In this document: piece after piece, positions 42,295 to 52,460 of the stretch
Layout of the letters: every line of letters starts with the position of its first letter
Position numbering within the stretch: the stretch's first letter is position 1
Origin: Hyphomicrobiales bacterium
GTDB lineage: Bacteria > Pseudomonadota > Alphaproteobacteria > Rhizobiales > Rhizobiaceae
Assembly (NCBI GenBank): GCA_017305835.1
Contig: JAFKJY010000044.1
Location: 19,491 to 83,490, forward strand
DNA length: 64,000 nucleotides
Direction of reading: 5' to 3'
Program-made: the position numbers and the translations under genes
The notes under the pieces: model-generated
The model's input: only the letters and a program-made list of their open reading frames with translations
What the model was told of the DNA's origin: nothing
Databases searched by the model: none

Positions 42295-43505
42295 CGCCGG
42301 CCATACCTCGAAATGCCGAAGCCGAGCACCATGACGGCCGCGGCGATCACGCCCAGCCCGGTCACGCCCCAGACCGTCGAGGTCTCGACAGTGACGCGGA
42401 AGCTCGCATTGTCCGAGGCCCCGTCGCCATTGGCGCGGACGGCCACGACGTAGTCGCCGGCGATCGCCTTGTCGGACGGCGTCATCGCCACCGAGACGTC
42501 GCTCGTCTGGCCCGGCGCGATCTCGGGGATCTTCTCGGGGTCGAACTTCACCTCCCAGCCGGAGGGCGGGCTGGCCGAGAAGCCGATGTCGCGGGCCGGC
42601 GCCGTGCCGCTGTTCTGCAGCGTGAAGGTGAAGCTGCGCTTCTCGCCGGCCGTCGCCTGGCCCGAGAGCCGGCCGCCGGGACCGGAGAGCGCCAGCTTGG
42701 GCTGGCCGGTGATGTCGAGCGCGAGCTGCAGTTCGGCGGTGGCGTCGCCGCCGGTCGCCGCGATCGCCACCGGATACTGCCCGGCCTCGACGCCGTCCGG
42801 CGGCTGCACGCTCACCTTCAGGTTCTTCGACTTGCCCGCCTCGATCGGCAGGCTGGTCAGCTCCTGCGTGCCGTAGCCTTCCTTGAAGGTCACCTGGAAG
42901 CCCGCCGGCGCCTTGGCCAGCAGGTTGACGGTGCTGTCCTCCTGCCCGTCGTTCTTGGCCGTCACCTGGAAATCGAAGCTCGATTTCGGCGTGCCGCGCA
43001 GCGCCGGCAGGTCTGCCTTGAGCGACAGCTTGGCCGGCTCGCTCTCGCGCATGGTCAGCGTCAGCGGCAGTTTGAGCTGGGTGCCGTCGGCGTTTCCCGT
43101 CACCTCGAACGGAAAGCTGCCGGTCTTGACGTCCTTCGGCGGCGTCACGTTGAGCGACAGGTCGACCGTCTTGTCGGTCGCGGCCATGGCGGCCGTCACC
43201 GCGCGGCCGCCGCCGTCGATCTCCCACGTCCAGCCTTCCGGCAGGCCGTCGACCTTCAGCTCGACGCGCTGCGGCGGCAGGCCGGCATTCGCCAGCGACA
43301 GGTCGACCTTGACCGTGTCGCCCGCCTGCGCCGCGAATTCGGGATAGGCCGTCGTCAGCCACAGGCCCTTGGCGGCCTCGGCTTTCGCCGCCTCCTGGGC
43401 CAACGCCGGCGGCGGCGTCGCGGCCATCAGGCCGGCGGCCACGAAGGGAACGATCAGCAGGGTCTTCGGAAAAATGCGCGCAACAAGGGATGGCGCAGAA
43501 ATCAT
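42291..43505 (-). CDS. NEW3-domain membrane-anchored extracytoplasmic protein
   Basis: A 404-residue exported protein: Sec signal ([21 protein letters not shown], cut near ALAQ), then three or so repeated Ig-like NEW3 domains with the pattern '[10 protein letters not shown]', '[10 protein letters not shown]', '[10 protein letters not shown]', each followed by a Pro-Pro turn and a GxYxVxxxA strand, and a single C-terminal helix ([21 protein letters not shown]) with a short basic tail. ATG 43505 has GGAGAGAG upstream; 43517 is an alternative. It is translationally coupled to the ABC-2 ATPase gene, so it is probably the periplasmic module of that exporter. Confidence 0.88.
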   Translation of the reverse strand: MISAPSLVARIFPKTLLIVPFVAAGLMAATPPPALAQEAAKAEAAKGLWLTTAYPEFAAQAGDTVKVDLSLANAGLPPQRVELKVDGLPEGWTWEIDGGGRAVTAAMAATDKTVDLSLNVTPPKDVKTGSFPFEVTGNADGTQLKLPLTLTMRESEPAKLSLKADLPALRGTPKSSFDFQVTAKNDGQEDSTVNLLAKAPAGFQVTFKEGYGTQELTSLPIEAGKSKNLKVSVQPPDGVEAGQYPVAIAATGGDATAELQLALDITGQPKLALSGPGGRLSGQATAGEKRSFTFTLQNSGTAPARDIGFSASPPSGWEVKFDPEKIPEIAPGQTSDVSVAMTPSDKAIAGDYVVAVRANGDGASDNASFRVTVETSTVWGVTGLGVIAAAVMVLGFGISRYGRR

Positions 43506-43818
43506 GGCTCTCTCCATGCTTCGGCGGCGGGCGGGGTCGGATCGTTTCAGTCCGACATCTATCGTGAGCGGCCCGGAGGATCGCCTCGAATATGGCGGGA
43601 ATTGGGCAATCGGCCGCGCGTCACTTCGGCATTCCGATCCTGCGGGCCGCTATTTTGCCGGCTCTTCCGCCGCTCCCGCGGACCGCCCGCGGCAACCCGT
43701 CGCACCGGCTTGCGCACCGCGGCTTCCGGGAACCTTGCGGCGCGTCCGCGCGTTGCCCGCTCGTCGATCCCGGCCGCGCGCCGGCCGGGCCACGGGACCA
43801 ACGGGCGGGCTGCGGGCG
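43506..43818. other. Divergent intergenic region of 313 bp, no gene seen
   Basis: Lies between the NEW3 gene (-) and the GH15 gene (+). The GH15 frame stays open through it, but the translation is Arg/Pro/Ala-rich with no match to the GH15 fold, so it is read as non-coding. It should hold the promoters of both genes; no clear sigma70 boxes, operator or terminator was found by eye. Confidence 0.5.
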
Positions 43819-45630
43819 TTGCGCATCGAGGACTATGCACTGATCGGCGACTGCGAGACGGCCGCGCTGGTCCATCGCTCCGGCTCCATCGACTGGCTGT
43901 GCTGGCCGCGCTTCGATTCGGAGGCCTGCCTCGCCGCCCTGCTCGGCACGCCCGACAACGGCCGCTGGCTGGTCGCGCCGGCCGTCGACGTCGTGCGCTC
44001 GTCCCGCGCCTACCGGCCCGACACCCTCGTCCTCGACACCGTCTTCGAGACGGCGACCGGCACACTGCGGCTCACCGACTTCATGCCGCCGCGCGGCGAG
44101 GCCTCCGACGTGGTGCGCATCGTCGAGTGCCTGCGCGGCGAGGTGCCGGTCCGCATGGAGCTCGTCTTGCGCTTCGGCTATGGCGAGCGCCCGCCCTGGA
44201 TCACCGCGTCCGACAGCCCCCGCCTGCTCAAGGCCCTCTCCGGGCCGCATGCGGCCTTTCTCAAGGCCGGTCCCGAATGCCGCATCGAGGACGGCTCGAT
44301 CCTCGCCGAATTCACCCTTCGGCAGGGCGAGCGCGCCGACTTCGTGCTCACCTACGGCCCCTCGCACCGGCCGCCGCATGACGGGATCGACGCGCGGCAG
44401 GCGCTCGCCGCCACCGAGCGCTACTGGAAGGAGTGGTGCGCGCGCTGCGGCTATGACGGCCCCCACGCAGAGGCCGTCCACCGCTCGCTGATGACGATGA
44501 AGGCGCTCACCTATCGGCCGACCGGCGGCATCGTCGCCGCGCCCACCACCTCGCTGCCCGAGCGGATCGGCGGCAGCCGCAACTGGGATTACCGCTTCTG
44601 CTGGCTGCGCGACGCGACCTTCGTGCTGCTGACCCTGCTCCAGGCCGGCTACCGCGAGGAGGCGGAGGCGTGGACGCAATGGCTGCTGCGCGCCGTCGCC
44701 GGCGCCCCGGCCCGCATGCAGCCGCTCTATGGCGTCGCCGGCGAATACTGGATCGCCGAGCGCGAATCCAGGGTGCTGGCCGGCTTCGAGGGTGCGGCGC
44801 CCGTCCGGATCGGCAACGCCGCCGTCGCGCAGCTTCAGCTCGACATCTATGGCGAGGTGATGGACATCATGCACCACGCCCGCCTGTCGAAGCTCGACCT
44901 GCACGATGCCGACTGGAATTTCCAGAAGGCGCTGCTCGGCCATCTCGAGGAGATCTGGCGCAAGCCCGACCAGGGCTTCTGGGAAGTCCGCACGAAGGGG
45001 CGGCACTTCGTCTATTCCAAGGTGATGGCCTGGGTCGCCTTCGACCGCGCGGTCAAGGCCTGCGAGCAGTTCGGCCTCGACGGGCCGGCCCGCCACTGGG
45101 CCGGCATCCGCGACGCGATCCACGACGAGGTCTGCGCGCGCGGCTTCCATGCCGGGCGCGGCGCCTTCGTCCAGTCCTACGGCTCGAAGGAGCTCGACGC
45201 GACCGCCCTGTTGATCCCGATCGTCGGCTTCCTGCCCTGCGACGACCGGCGCGTGCAGGGAACCGTCGCGGCGATCGAGCGCGAGCTGGTCTGGGACGGC
45301 TTCGTGCTGCGCTACCGCAGCGGCCGTGCCGACGACGGCCTGCCGCCGGGCGAAGGCGCCTTCCTCGCCTGCAGCTTCTGGCTGGCCGACAACATGGTCC
45401 TGCAGGGCCGGCTCGACGAGGCGCGGGCGCTGTTCGAGCGGCTGCTCGCGCTCGGCAACGACGTCGGCCTGCTCGCCGAGGAATACGACCCGCGCGCGCG
45501 CCGCCAGCTCGGCAACTTCCCGCAGGCGCTGTCGCATATGAGCCTGGTCGGCACGGCGCTCAACCTCGCGCGTGCCGCCGGCCCCGCCCGCCGCCGCGCC
45601 GAGGAAGGCAGCGGCCCCGCCTCGGCCTGA
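43819..45630 (+). CDS. Glycoside hydrolase family 15 protein (glucoamylase/trehalase-like)
   Basis: A 603-residue GH15 protein. The N-terminal domain begins with LRIEDYALIGDCETAALVHR, typical of bacterial GH15 trehalase/glucoamylase; the catalytic (alpha/alpha)6 barrel shows GGSRNWDYRFCWLRDATF (about residue 255) with substrate-binding Asp/Arg, and the late LLAEEYDPRARRQLGNFPQ block with the catalytic-base Glu. No signal peptide, so trehalose or malto-oligosaccharide hydrolysis would be cytoplasmic. TTG 43819 is chosen as the start by homology of the N terminus; CTG 43810 or an upstream start is possible. It converges with the glucose dehydrogenase gene four bases away. Confidence 0.88.
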   Translation: MRIEDYALIGDCETAALVHRSGSIDWLCWPRFDSEACLAALLGTPDNGRWLVAPAVDVVRSSRAYRPDTLVLDTVFETATGTLRLTDFMPPRGEASDVVRIVECLRGEVPVRMELVLRFGYGERPPWITASDSPRLLKALSGPHAAFLKAGPECRIEDGSILAEFTLRQGERADFVLTYGPSHRPPHDGIDARQALAATERYWKEWCARCGYDGPHAEAVHRSLMTMKALTYRPTGGIVAAPTTSLPERIGGSRNWDYRFCWLRDATFVLLTLLQAGYREEAEAWTQWLLRAVAGAPARMQPLYGVAGEYWIAERESRVLAGFEGAAPVRIGNAAVAQLQLDIYGEVMDIMHHARLSKLDLHDADWNFQKALLGHLEEIWRKPDQGFWEVRTKGRHFVYSKVMAWVAFDRAVKACEQFGLDGPARHWAGIRDAIHDEVCARGFHAGRGAFVQSYGSKELDATALLIPIVGFLPCDDRRVQGTVAAIERELVWDGFVLRYRSGRADDGLPPGEGAFLACSFWLADNMVLQGRLDEARALFERLLALGNDVGLLAEEYDPRARRQLGNFPQALSHMSLVGTALNLARAAGPARRRAEEGSGPASA

Positions 45631-45634
45631 GCGT

Positions 45635-48115
45635 TCAATCCTCGTCGGGCAGCGCCCAGGCGATCACGGCGTCGCCGACGCCGGTCTCCATGAAGTGGTG
45701 GCCGCCGGCCATCAGCACGACATACTGCCGCCCGTCGGCCTCGAAGGTCATCGGGTTGGCCTGCCCGCCCGCCGGCAGCTTGTCCTTCCACAGCACCTTG
45801 CCGGTCTTGATGTCGATCGCCCGGATCAGATTGTCCGTCGTCGCGGCGATGAAGATCAGCCCGCCCGCCGTCACCACCGAGCCGCCATTGTTGGGCGTGC
45901 CGATGGTGACCGGCAGCATCGACGGGATGCCGAACGGCCCGTTGGCGCGCGCCTCGCCCAGCGGCTCGTCCCACAGCGTCTTGCCGCTCTTCAGGTCGAT
46001 CGCCCGGATGCCGCCATAGGGCGGCTGCTTGCACATCAGCCCGGTGAAGGGCAGCCGCCAGCCGGCATTGACCTTGATCGCGTAGGGCGAGCCGGCCTGC
46101 ACGTCGTCATGCTTGCCGCGCGGGTCGGTGATCGGCGTCAGCCCCGCCTGCTTCGCCTCCTCGCGGGTCAGCAGACGGTTGAAGTTGGGCATGTCGTTGT
46201 AGTTGGCGACCAGCACGCCCGCCTGCGGGTCGACCGCCACGCTGCCCCAGTCCGAGCCGCCATTGTAGCCCGGATACTGGATGAACGGCACGTCGTGGGT
46301 GTCGGGCGTGTACTCGCCCTCGTAGTAGGCGCGATGGAACTGGATGCGGCACCAGAGCTGGTCGAGCGGCGACATGCCCCACATGTCGGTCTCGGTGAGC
46401 TGCGACCTGGCCAGCGTGTGGTAGCCGGAATAGGGCTGCGTGTCCGACAGCCGGTCCGGCTCCACCCCGCCCTTCGGCGCCTTGCGCTCCTCGACCGGGA
46501 ACAGCGGCTTGCCGCTGCGCCGGTCGAGCACGTAGATCTCGCCCTGCTTGCTGGGCAGGATCACCGCCGGCACCTTGCCCTGGTCGATCGGGAAGTCGAC
46601 GAGCGTCGGCTGCGAGCCGAGGTCGTAATCCCAGATGTCGTAGTGGACAGTCTGGAAGTGCCAGGCCGGCTTGCCGGTCGTCACGTCGATCGCCACCAGC
46701 GACGAGTTGAACTGGTTCTCGCAGTCCTGCCGGTTGCCGCCGAAATAGTCGACCGCCGAATTGCCGAGCGGCACGTAGACGTAGCCGAGCTCATCGTCGC
46801 CCGCCGCCGAGGTCCACATGTTCGGCGTGCCGCGCGTGTAGGTCTGCCCCTGCGGCGGCTCGCCGGTCAGCTCCGGCTTGCACATGTCCCAGGCCCAGGC
46901 GAGCTTGCCGGTCAGCACGTCGTAGCCGCGGATCACGCCCGACGGCGCATCCTCGGCCTGGCCGTCCTGCACCTGCGCGCCCATCACCACGACGTTGCGC
47001 ACGATCACGGGCGCGGCGACGTTGCCGTACCAGCCCGGCACCGTGCGGCCGATGCCGCGACTCATGTCGACCATGCCGGCGACGCCGAAATCGGCGCAGA
47101 GCTGGCCGGTGCCTGCGTCGACCGCGATCAGCCGCGCGTCCAGCGTGCCCTCGACGATGCGCTCAGCGCAGGGCTCGTCCGGCTGCGCCTGCGGATTGGC
47201 GTAGTAGGCGACGCCGCGGCAGGTCGCCCCGTAGGGCACCGCGTCGTCCGGCACCTTGGGGTCGTAGCGCCAGCGCTCCCTGCCGGTGGCGGCGTCGAGC
47301 GCGATGATCTGGTTCTTGGCCGAGCACAGGTAGAGATTGTCGCCGACCTTGATCGGCGTCGTCTCGGGCGAGTACTTGCCGTCGGTCTTGTCGTCCGGCA
47401 GGTCGCCCGTGTTGAAGGTCCAGATGCGCTCCAGCTTGCCGACATTGCCGGCATTGATCTGCTCGAGCGGCGAATAGCGCAGCGCAGCGCTCGTCCTGCC
47501 GTAGCTCGGCCAGTCGCCGCCGGCCGGCGCGGCCGCCGCCTGCTGCGAGGCCGGAGCTGCCGGCTGGGCGGCGGTGGACGTATCGGCCGGCTGCGCAGGC
47601 GCGGCGGCCGGGGCCTGCTGCTGCGGCGGCGCCTCCTGCGCGATGCCCGAGCGCATGAAGACGATGCCCGCGCCGATCGCCAGCGCCAGCACGACGGTCG
47701 CCGCGACGGCGCCCTCGGTGCCGTACCGGCGCCGCTCGCGCGCTTCCGCTGCCGGCAGCCGCCGGCGCAGCACGGGAATGCACAGCAGGGCGAGGATCAG
47801 CAGCACCGTCGGCGCCACCACGCGCGGCACCAGCGCCCAGCCGTTTCCGCCGACCTCCCAGATCGCCCACACCCAGGTCAGCGCCCAGGTGGCGACGTAG
47901 AGCCAGACGCCGGCGAGCCGGCCGGCGAGCATCAGCGCGCCCGAGGCGATCAGCGCCAGGCCGGCGACGAGGTAATACCACGATCCGCCGAGCGCGATCA
48001 GCCAGATGCCGCCGGCGCCGAGCGCCAGGCCGAGCAGGATCAGGAGGATGGAGAAAAGGATGACCAGCCACTCGCCGACGCCGCGGGGCTGGTCCGGGGA
48101 AAACAGGGATGCCAT
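45635..48115 (-). CDS. gcd: Membrane-bound PQQ-dependent glucose/quinate/shikimate dehydrogenase
   Basis: An 826-residue quinoprotein. The N-terminal 155 residues hold about five membrane helices (starting GEWLVILFSILLILLGLALG), followed by an Ala/Pro/Gln-rich linker (about residues 160-200) and an eight-bladed propeller in the periplasm with repeats such as PLGNSAVDYFGGNRQDCENQ and SSLVAIDVTTGKPAWHFQTV. The SPLDQLWCRIQFHR block contains the likely catalytic Asp. It oxidises aldoses (typically glucose to gluconolactone) and passes electrons to ubiquinone. No pqq biosynthesis genes are in the window. Quinate/shikimate oxidation is the alternative in this family. Confidence 0.93.
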   Translation of the reverse strand: MASLFSPDQPRGVGEWLVILFSILLILLGLALGAGGIWLIALGGSWYYLVAGLALIASGALMLAGRLAGVWLYVATWALTWVWAIWEVGGNGWALVPRVVAPTVLLILALLCIPVLRRRLPAAEARERRRYGTEGAVAATVVLALAIGAGIVFMRSGIAQEAPPQQQAPAAAPAQPADTSTAAQPAAPASQQAAAAPAGGDWPSYGRTSAALRYSPLEQINAGNVGKLERIWTFNTGDLPDDKTDGKYSPETTPIKVGDNLYLCSAKNQIIALDAATGRERWRYDPKVPDDAVPYGATCRGVAYYANPQAQPDEPCAERIVEGTLDARLIAVDAGTGQLCADFGVAGMVDMSRGIGRTVPGWYGNVAAPVIVRNVVVMGAQVQDGQAEDAPSGVIRGYDVLTGKLAWAWDMCKPELTGEPPQGQTYTRGTPNMWTSAAGDDELGYVYVPLGNSAVDYFGGNRQDCENQFNSSLVAIDVTTGKPAWHFQTVHYDIWDYDLGSQPTLVDFPIDQGKVPAVILPSKQGEIYVLDRRSGKPLFPVEERKAPKGGVEPDRLSDTQPYSGYHTLARSQLTETDMWGMSPLDQLWCRIQFHRAYYEGEYTPDTHDVPFIQYPGYNGGSDWGSVAVDPQAGVLVANYNDMPNFNRLLTREEAKQAGLTPITDPRGKHDDVQAGSPYAIKVNAGWRLPFTGLMCKQPPYGGIRAIDLKSGKTLWDEPLGEARANGPFGIPSMLPVTIGTPNNGGSVVTAGGLIFIAATTDNLIRAIDIKTGKVLWKDKLPAGGQANPMTFEADGRQYVVLMAGGHHFMETGVGDAVIAWALPDED

Positions 48116-48291
48116 CTGGAAAATCGGTGCCGGCCATGCCGACCGGCAGAGCCTCTATGCAAGTTGCCTACGACTTTGGAACTAGGCAGGGGCCGATCGG
48201 TTCCATGCCGGCGCAAATCCGCAGCCGGCTCAGCAACCCGCATGGATGCGTGCGGCGATGCCGCGGAAGCAGGCGAGCGGCTCGCCTTCGC

Positions 48292-49347
<1,056 letters not shown>

Positions 49348-49348
49348 G

Positions 49349-50137
49349 TCAGCGTCCTGCATTGGGGAGCTTGGAGAAGCGTGAGACGAGCTGGATCAGG
49401 CCCATGCACAGCCAGGTGATGCCGAAGGCGATCACCGCGAGCGCGGCCGGCTCGTAGGCGCGGTTGGCGCCGATGAGCTGGAGATAGGGGCCGAAGGCCG
49501 GCCGGTTGAGCAGCGCCGCCATGGTGAACTCGCCGATCACGATGGCGAACGTCAGGAAGGCGCCCGACAGCACCGCCACCAGCACGTTGGGCAGGATCAC
49601 CCGCGTCATGATGGTGATCCAGCCGGCGCCGAGGCTCTGCGCGGCCTCCGTCAGCGTGCCGACGTCGATCGCCCGCAAGCCAGTGTCGACGGCCCGGTAC
49701 ATGTAGGGCAGCGCCAGCGTCGTGTAGCCGAACATCAGGAGGATGTTGGTGCCCATCGCCGAGCCGGTGAGCGGCAGCCAGGACGAGGTGTTGTAGAGGC
49801 GGATGTAGCCGAACACCACGACGATCGCCGGGATCACCAGCGGTAGCAGCGTGATGAACTCGATGACCGGCCGCCACGACGGCAGCTTGAGCCGCACCCA
49901 GTAGGCGGTCGGCACGACCAGCACCACGCCCATCACGATGGTCGCCAGCGCCATCGTCACCGAATAGCCGAAGGTGGCCTGGAACTGCGGGTCGGTCAGC
50001 ACCGTGCGGTAGGCGTCGAAGGAGTAGGCGCCGCGCCGCATCTTCAGCGAGAACTCGAACGTGCCGATCAGCGGGAACACGAAATAGGCCACGCCGAGCA
50101 GCAGGAACAGCCACGACCAGAAGCGGTTGGTCTTCAT
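49349..50137 (-). CDS. ABC transporter permease, PotC type
   Basis: A 262-residue permease with about six helices and the EAA motif AIDVGTLTEAAQSLGAGWI. Its stop is two bases before the ATPase start. Second permease of the Pot/Fbp-class importer. Confidence 0.93.
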   Translation of the reverse strand: MKTNRFWSWLFLLLGVAYFVFPLIGTFEFSLKMRRGAYSFDAYRTVLTDPQFQATFGYSVTMALATIVMGVVLVVPTAYWVRLKLPSWRPVIEFITLLPLVIPAIVVVFGYIRLYNTSSWLPLTGSAMGTNILLMFGYTTLALPYMYRAVDTGLRAIDVGTLTEAAQSLGAGWITIMTRVILPNVLVAVLSGAFLTFAIVIGEFTMAALLNRPAFGPYLQLIGANRAYEPAALAVIAFGITWLCMGLIQLVSRFSKLPNAGR

Positions 50138-50152
50138 CTCAGCCGCCGCTCC

Positions 50153-51049
50153 TCATTTGAGCCACCGCTCGCTGCGCGTGCGGAACCAGATGTAGACGAA
50201 GTTGGCGATGCCGGTGACGACGATCATGCCGAAGGCGAGCGCATAGCCGAGATGCGGGTCCTGCAGCACGTCGCCGCGGATCTGCGCGAACAGCAGGATC
50301 GGCACGATCGACAGCGACGACCCGGTCAGCGCGTAGGCGGTGGCGACCGCGCCGAAGGCGTTGGCGAACAGCAGTGCGAATGTGCCGAGCAGCGTCGGCC
50401 ACAGGATCGGCAGCGCCACCATGCGCCAGTATTGCGCGCCCGATGCGCCGAGGATGAGGGCGGCCTCGCGCCATTCCCTCTTCAGCCCGTCGAGCGCCGG
50501 CGTGACGATCAGGATCATCAGCGGGATCTGGAAGAACAGGTAGGTCAGCGTCAGGCCGGAGAACGACAGGATGTTGAAGCCGAGCGCGTAGATGTTGACG
50601 CCGAACCAGTCGCGCAGGATCAGCGTGACGAGGCCGAGCCGGCCGTAGGTGGCGAGGAACGCGAAGGCGAGCGGCACGCCCGCGAAGTTGGACGAGACGC
50701 CCGAGAAGGTGAGCAGCGGCGCCCGGATCCATGACGGCAGGCCGCCGATCGTGATGCCCACTGCCATCAGGAAGCCGACGAGGCAGCCGAGGAAGGCCGA
50801 GGCCACGCTGATGCGGATGGAGATCCAGTAGGCCGACAGGATCGACGGCGTGAACAGGTTGACGACGTTCTTGAAGGTGAAGCCGCCGGTCTGGTCGACG
50901 AAGGCGCCGGTGACGATCTGCAGCGTCGGCAGGATCAGGAACAGCAGCGCGAACAGCATGAACGGCGCGAGGCCGAGCCACGCCAGCGGCAGCCGCCTGC
51001 GTCGGGCGGGTCGGGCCGTGCCGGCCGCTCCGGTGTCCGCTTGCGTCAT
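50153..51049 (-). CDS. ABC transporter permease, PotB type
   Basis: A 298-residue permease. A short charged N-terminal tail (RPARRRRLP) precedes about six helices; the EAA motif is GLKREWREAALILGASGAQYW. It follows a hairpin downstream of the binding-protein gene and is 15 bp before the PotC-type gene. Confidence 0.93.
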   Translation of the reverse strand: MTQADTGAAGTARPARRRRLPLAWLGLAPFMLFALLFLILPTLQIVTGAFVDQTGGFTFKNVVNLFTPSILSAYWISIRISVASAFLGCLVGFLMAVGITIGGLPSWIRAPLLTFSGVSSNFAGVPLAFAFLATYGRLGLVTLILRDWFGVNIYALGFNILSFSGLTLTYLFFQIPLMILIVTPALDGLKREWREAALILGASGAQYWRMVALPILWPTLLGTFALLFANAFGAVATAYALTGSSLSIVPILLFAQIRGDVLQDPHLGYALAFGMIVVTGIANFVYIWFRTRSERWLK

Positions 51050-51093
51050 CGGCTGGCGTTCCCCTTGTCCCCGATGTGTCCGCGATGGTGGGT

Positions 51094-51121
51094 GGCGGCC
51101 CCCGCTTGCGCGGGAGCCGCC
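51094..51121 (-). other. Intercistronic hairpin after the binding-protein gene
   Basis: GGCGGCCCCCGC (51094-51105) pairs with GCGGGAGCCGCC (51110-51121), 11 of 12 bp, loop TTGC. It lies between the binding-protein stop (51131) and the PotB-type start (51049) of the - strand operon. As at 10104-10130, this probably lowers downstream expression or protects the upstream mRNA so that binding protein is in excess. Confidence 0.5.
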
Positions 51122-51130
51122 TTCAGGATG

Positions 51131-52237
51131 CTACTGGACGTTGGCGCCCACGACGCTGTCCCACTTCGCCGTGATCTCGGACTTCGCCGCGTCCTGCTCG
51201 GCGAGCGTCGGGAACACGGCCTTCTCGTAGGCCGCCGCCGGCGGCAGCGCGTCCATCAGGGCCTGCGGGATCACGCCGCGCTTGGCCATGTCGTTGAAGC
51301 GGATCGGGTGGCAGTAGCCCTTGAGCCAGCCGAGCTGGCCCTCGTCCGAATAGAGGTACTCCATCCACAGCTTCGCGGCGTTCGGGTGCGGCGCGTAGGC
51401 GCTGATCGCCTGCACGTAGACGCCGGCCACCACGCCGGTCTTCGGCACCACGACCTCGATGGGCGGGTTGCCCTTGAGCGTGTCGCGGCCCTGCAGCGCG
51501 TTGTAGTCCCACCAGATGACGATGGGCGTTGCGCCCTGCGCCAGCGTGCCGGACTTGCCGATGACGGGCACGAAGTTGCCCTTCTCGTTGAGCTGCTTGA
51601 AGAAGTCGAGGCCGGCCGTGCCCGCCGCCTGGCCGGCGGCTGCGCCGGTCGAGAGGCCCGCGGCATGGACGCCGAAGATCGCCTGGTTGGAGGCGCGCGG
51701 ATCGCCCGACAGCGCGACGCTGTTGGCATATTCCGGCTTCAGCAGGTCGGCCCAGTCGGCCGGGACGTTCTTGACGAGGTCGGTGTTCACCGCGAAGGAC
51801 AGCACGCCGTAATAGTCGCCGTACCAGGCGCCGTCGGCATCCTTGGCGCTGTCGGGGATCGAATCCCAGACCGACACCTTGTAGGGCGCGATCAGGCCCT
51901 CGGCCTTGGCCTGCGGGCCGAAGGCGAGGCCGACGTCGATCACGTCGGGGGCCTGCGGACCCTTGTTGTCCTTGTTGGCGCGGATCGCCTCCAGCTCGTC
52001 GGCCGAACCCGCGTCGGGGTTGAGCTCGTTGATGGTGATGTCCGGATATTTCTTCTTGAAGCCCGCGATCACGTCGCCGTAGCCGCACCAGTCATGCGGC
52101 AGCGCGACCGTGGTGAGCTGGCCCTCCTTCTTGGCGCCCGCCTCGATCTCGGCCAGGCTCTGCGCCGACGAAATGGCCGTCGACACCATCAAAAATGCCG
52201 CTGTCAGGGACAGCGCTGTTCCCGTGCGTTTCAACAT
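51131..52237 (-). CDS. ABC transporter substrate-binding protein, PotD/Fbp-like (family 1/8)
   Basis: A 368-residue exported binding protein with Sec signal (GTALSLTAAFLMVSTAISSA, cut near SSAQS). The mature protein has EIEAGAKKEGQLTTVALPHDW, PDVIDVGLAFGPQAKAEGLIAPYK and VIWWDYNALQGR, as in the spermidine/putrescine, Fe(III) and 2-aminoethylphosphonate class. The ligand is not given by sequence; the downstream enzymes suggest a primary amine such as an amino alcohol or polyamine. First gene of the four-gene transporter operon, with a 223-bp upstream gap. Confidence 0.9.
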   Translation of the reverse strand: MLKRTGTALSLTAAFLMVSTAISSAQSLAEIEAGAKKEGQLTTVALPHDWCGYGDVIAGFKKKYPDITINELNPDAGSADELEAIRANKDNKGPQAPDVIDVGLAFGPQAKAEGLIAPYKVSVWDSIPDSAKDADGAWYGDYYGVLSFAVNTDLVKNVPADWADLLKPEYANSVALSGDPRASNQAIFGVHAAGLSTGAAAGQAAGTAGLDFFKQLNEKGNFVPVIGKSGTLAQGATPIVIWWDYNALQGRDTLKGNPPIEVVVPKTGVVAGVYVQAISAYAPHPNAAKLWMEYLYSDEGQLGWLKGYCHPIRFNDMAKRGVIPQALMDALPPAAAYEKAVFPTLAEQDAAKSEITAKWDSVVGANVQ

Positions 52238-52340
52238 TGCGTTTCTCCGTGAAACTGACGCCCTCGGACGCCTGCGATGCGGTTACCGGCCTTTTGTGAC
52301 AGACGCATAAAACCGGTGGACATGCGCACGAGGCGAAGGA

Positions 52341-52369
52341 AGTTAATCTTGTTTGTTCCCCTGCGGCAA
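52341..52369 (-). promoter_or_regulatory. Candidate promoter of the Pot-type transporter operon
   Basis: On the - strand -35 TTGCCG (52369-52364), 17-bp spacer, -10 TTAACT (52346-52341), giving a leader of about 100 bp to the binding-protein start. The boxes are weak, and the call rests on spacing and local AT content. Confidence 0.3.
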
Positions 52370-52460
52370 TCAGGCTCCGGCGCATTTTTCCGCCGTTGCC
52401 CGCGCCTGGAAGTCGTGTTGCCCGTGTCGTCTTTCCTCCCTTTTCCGGCCTTCTGTCGAA

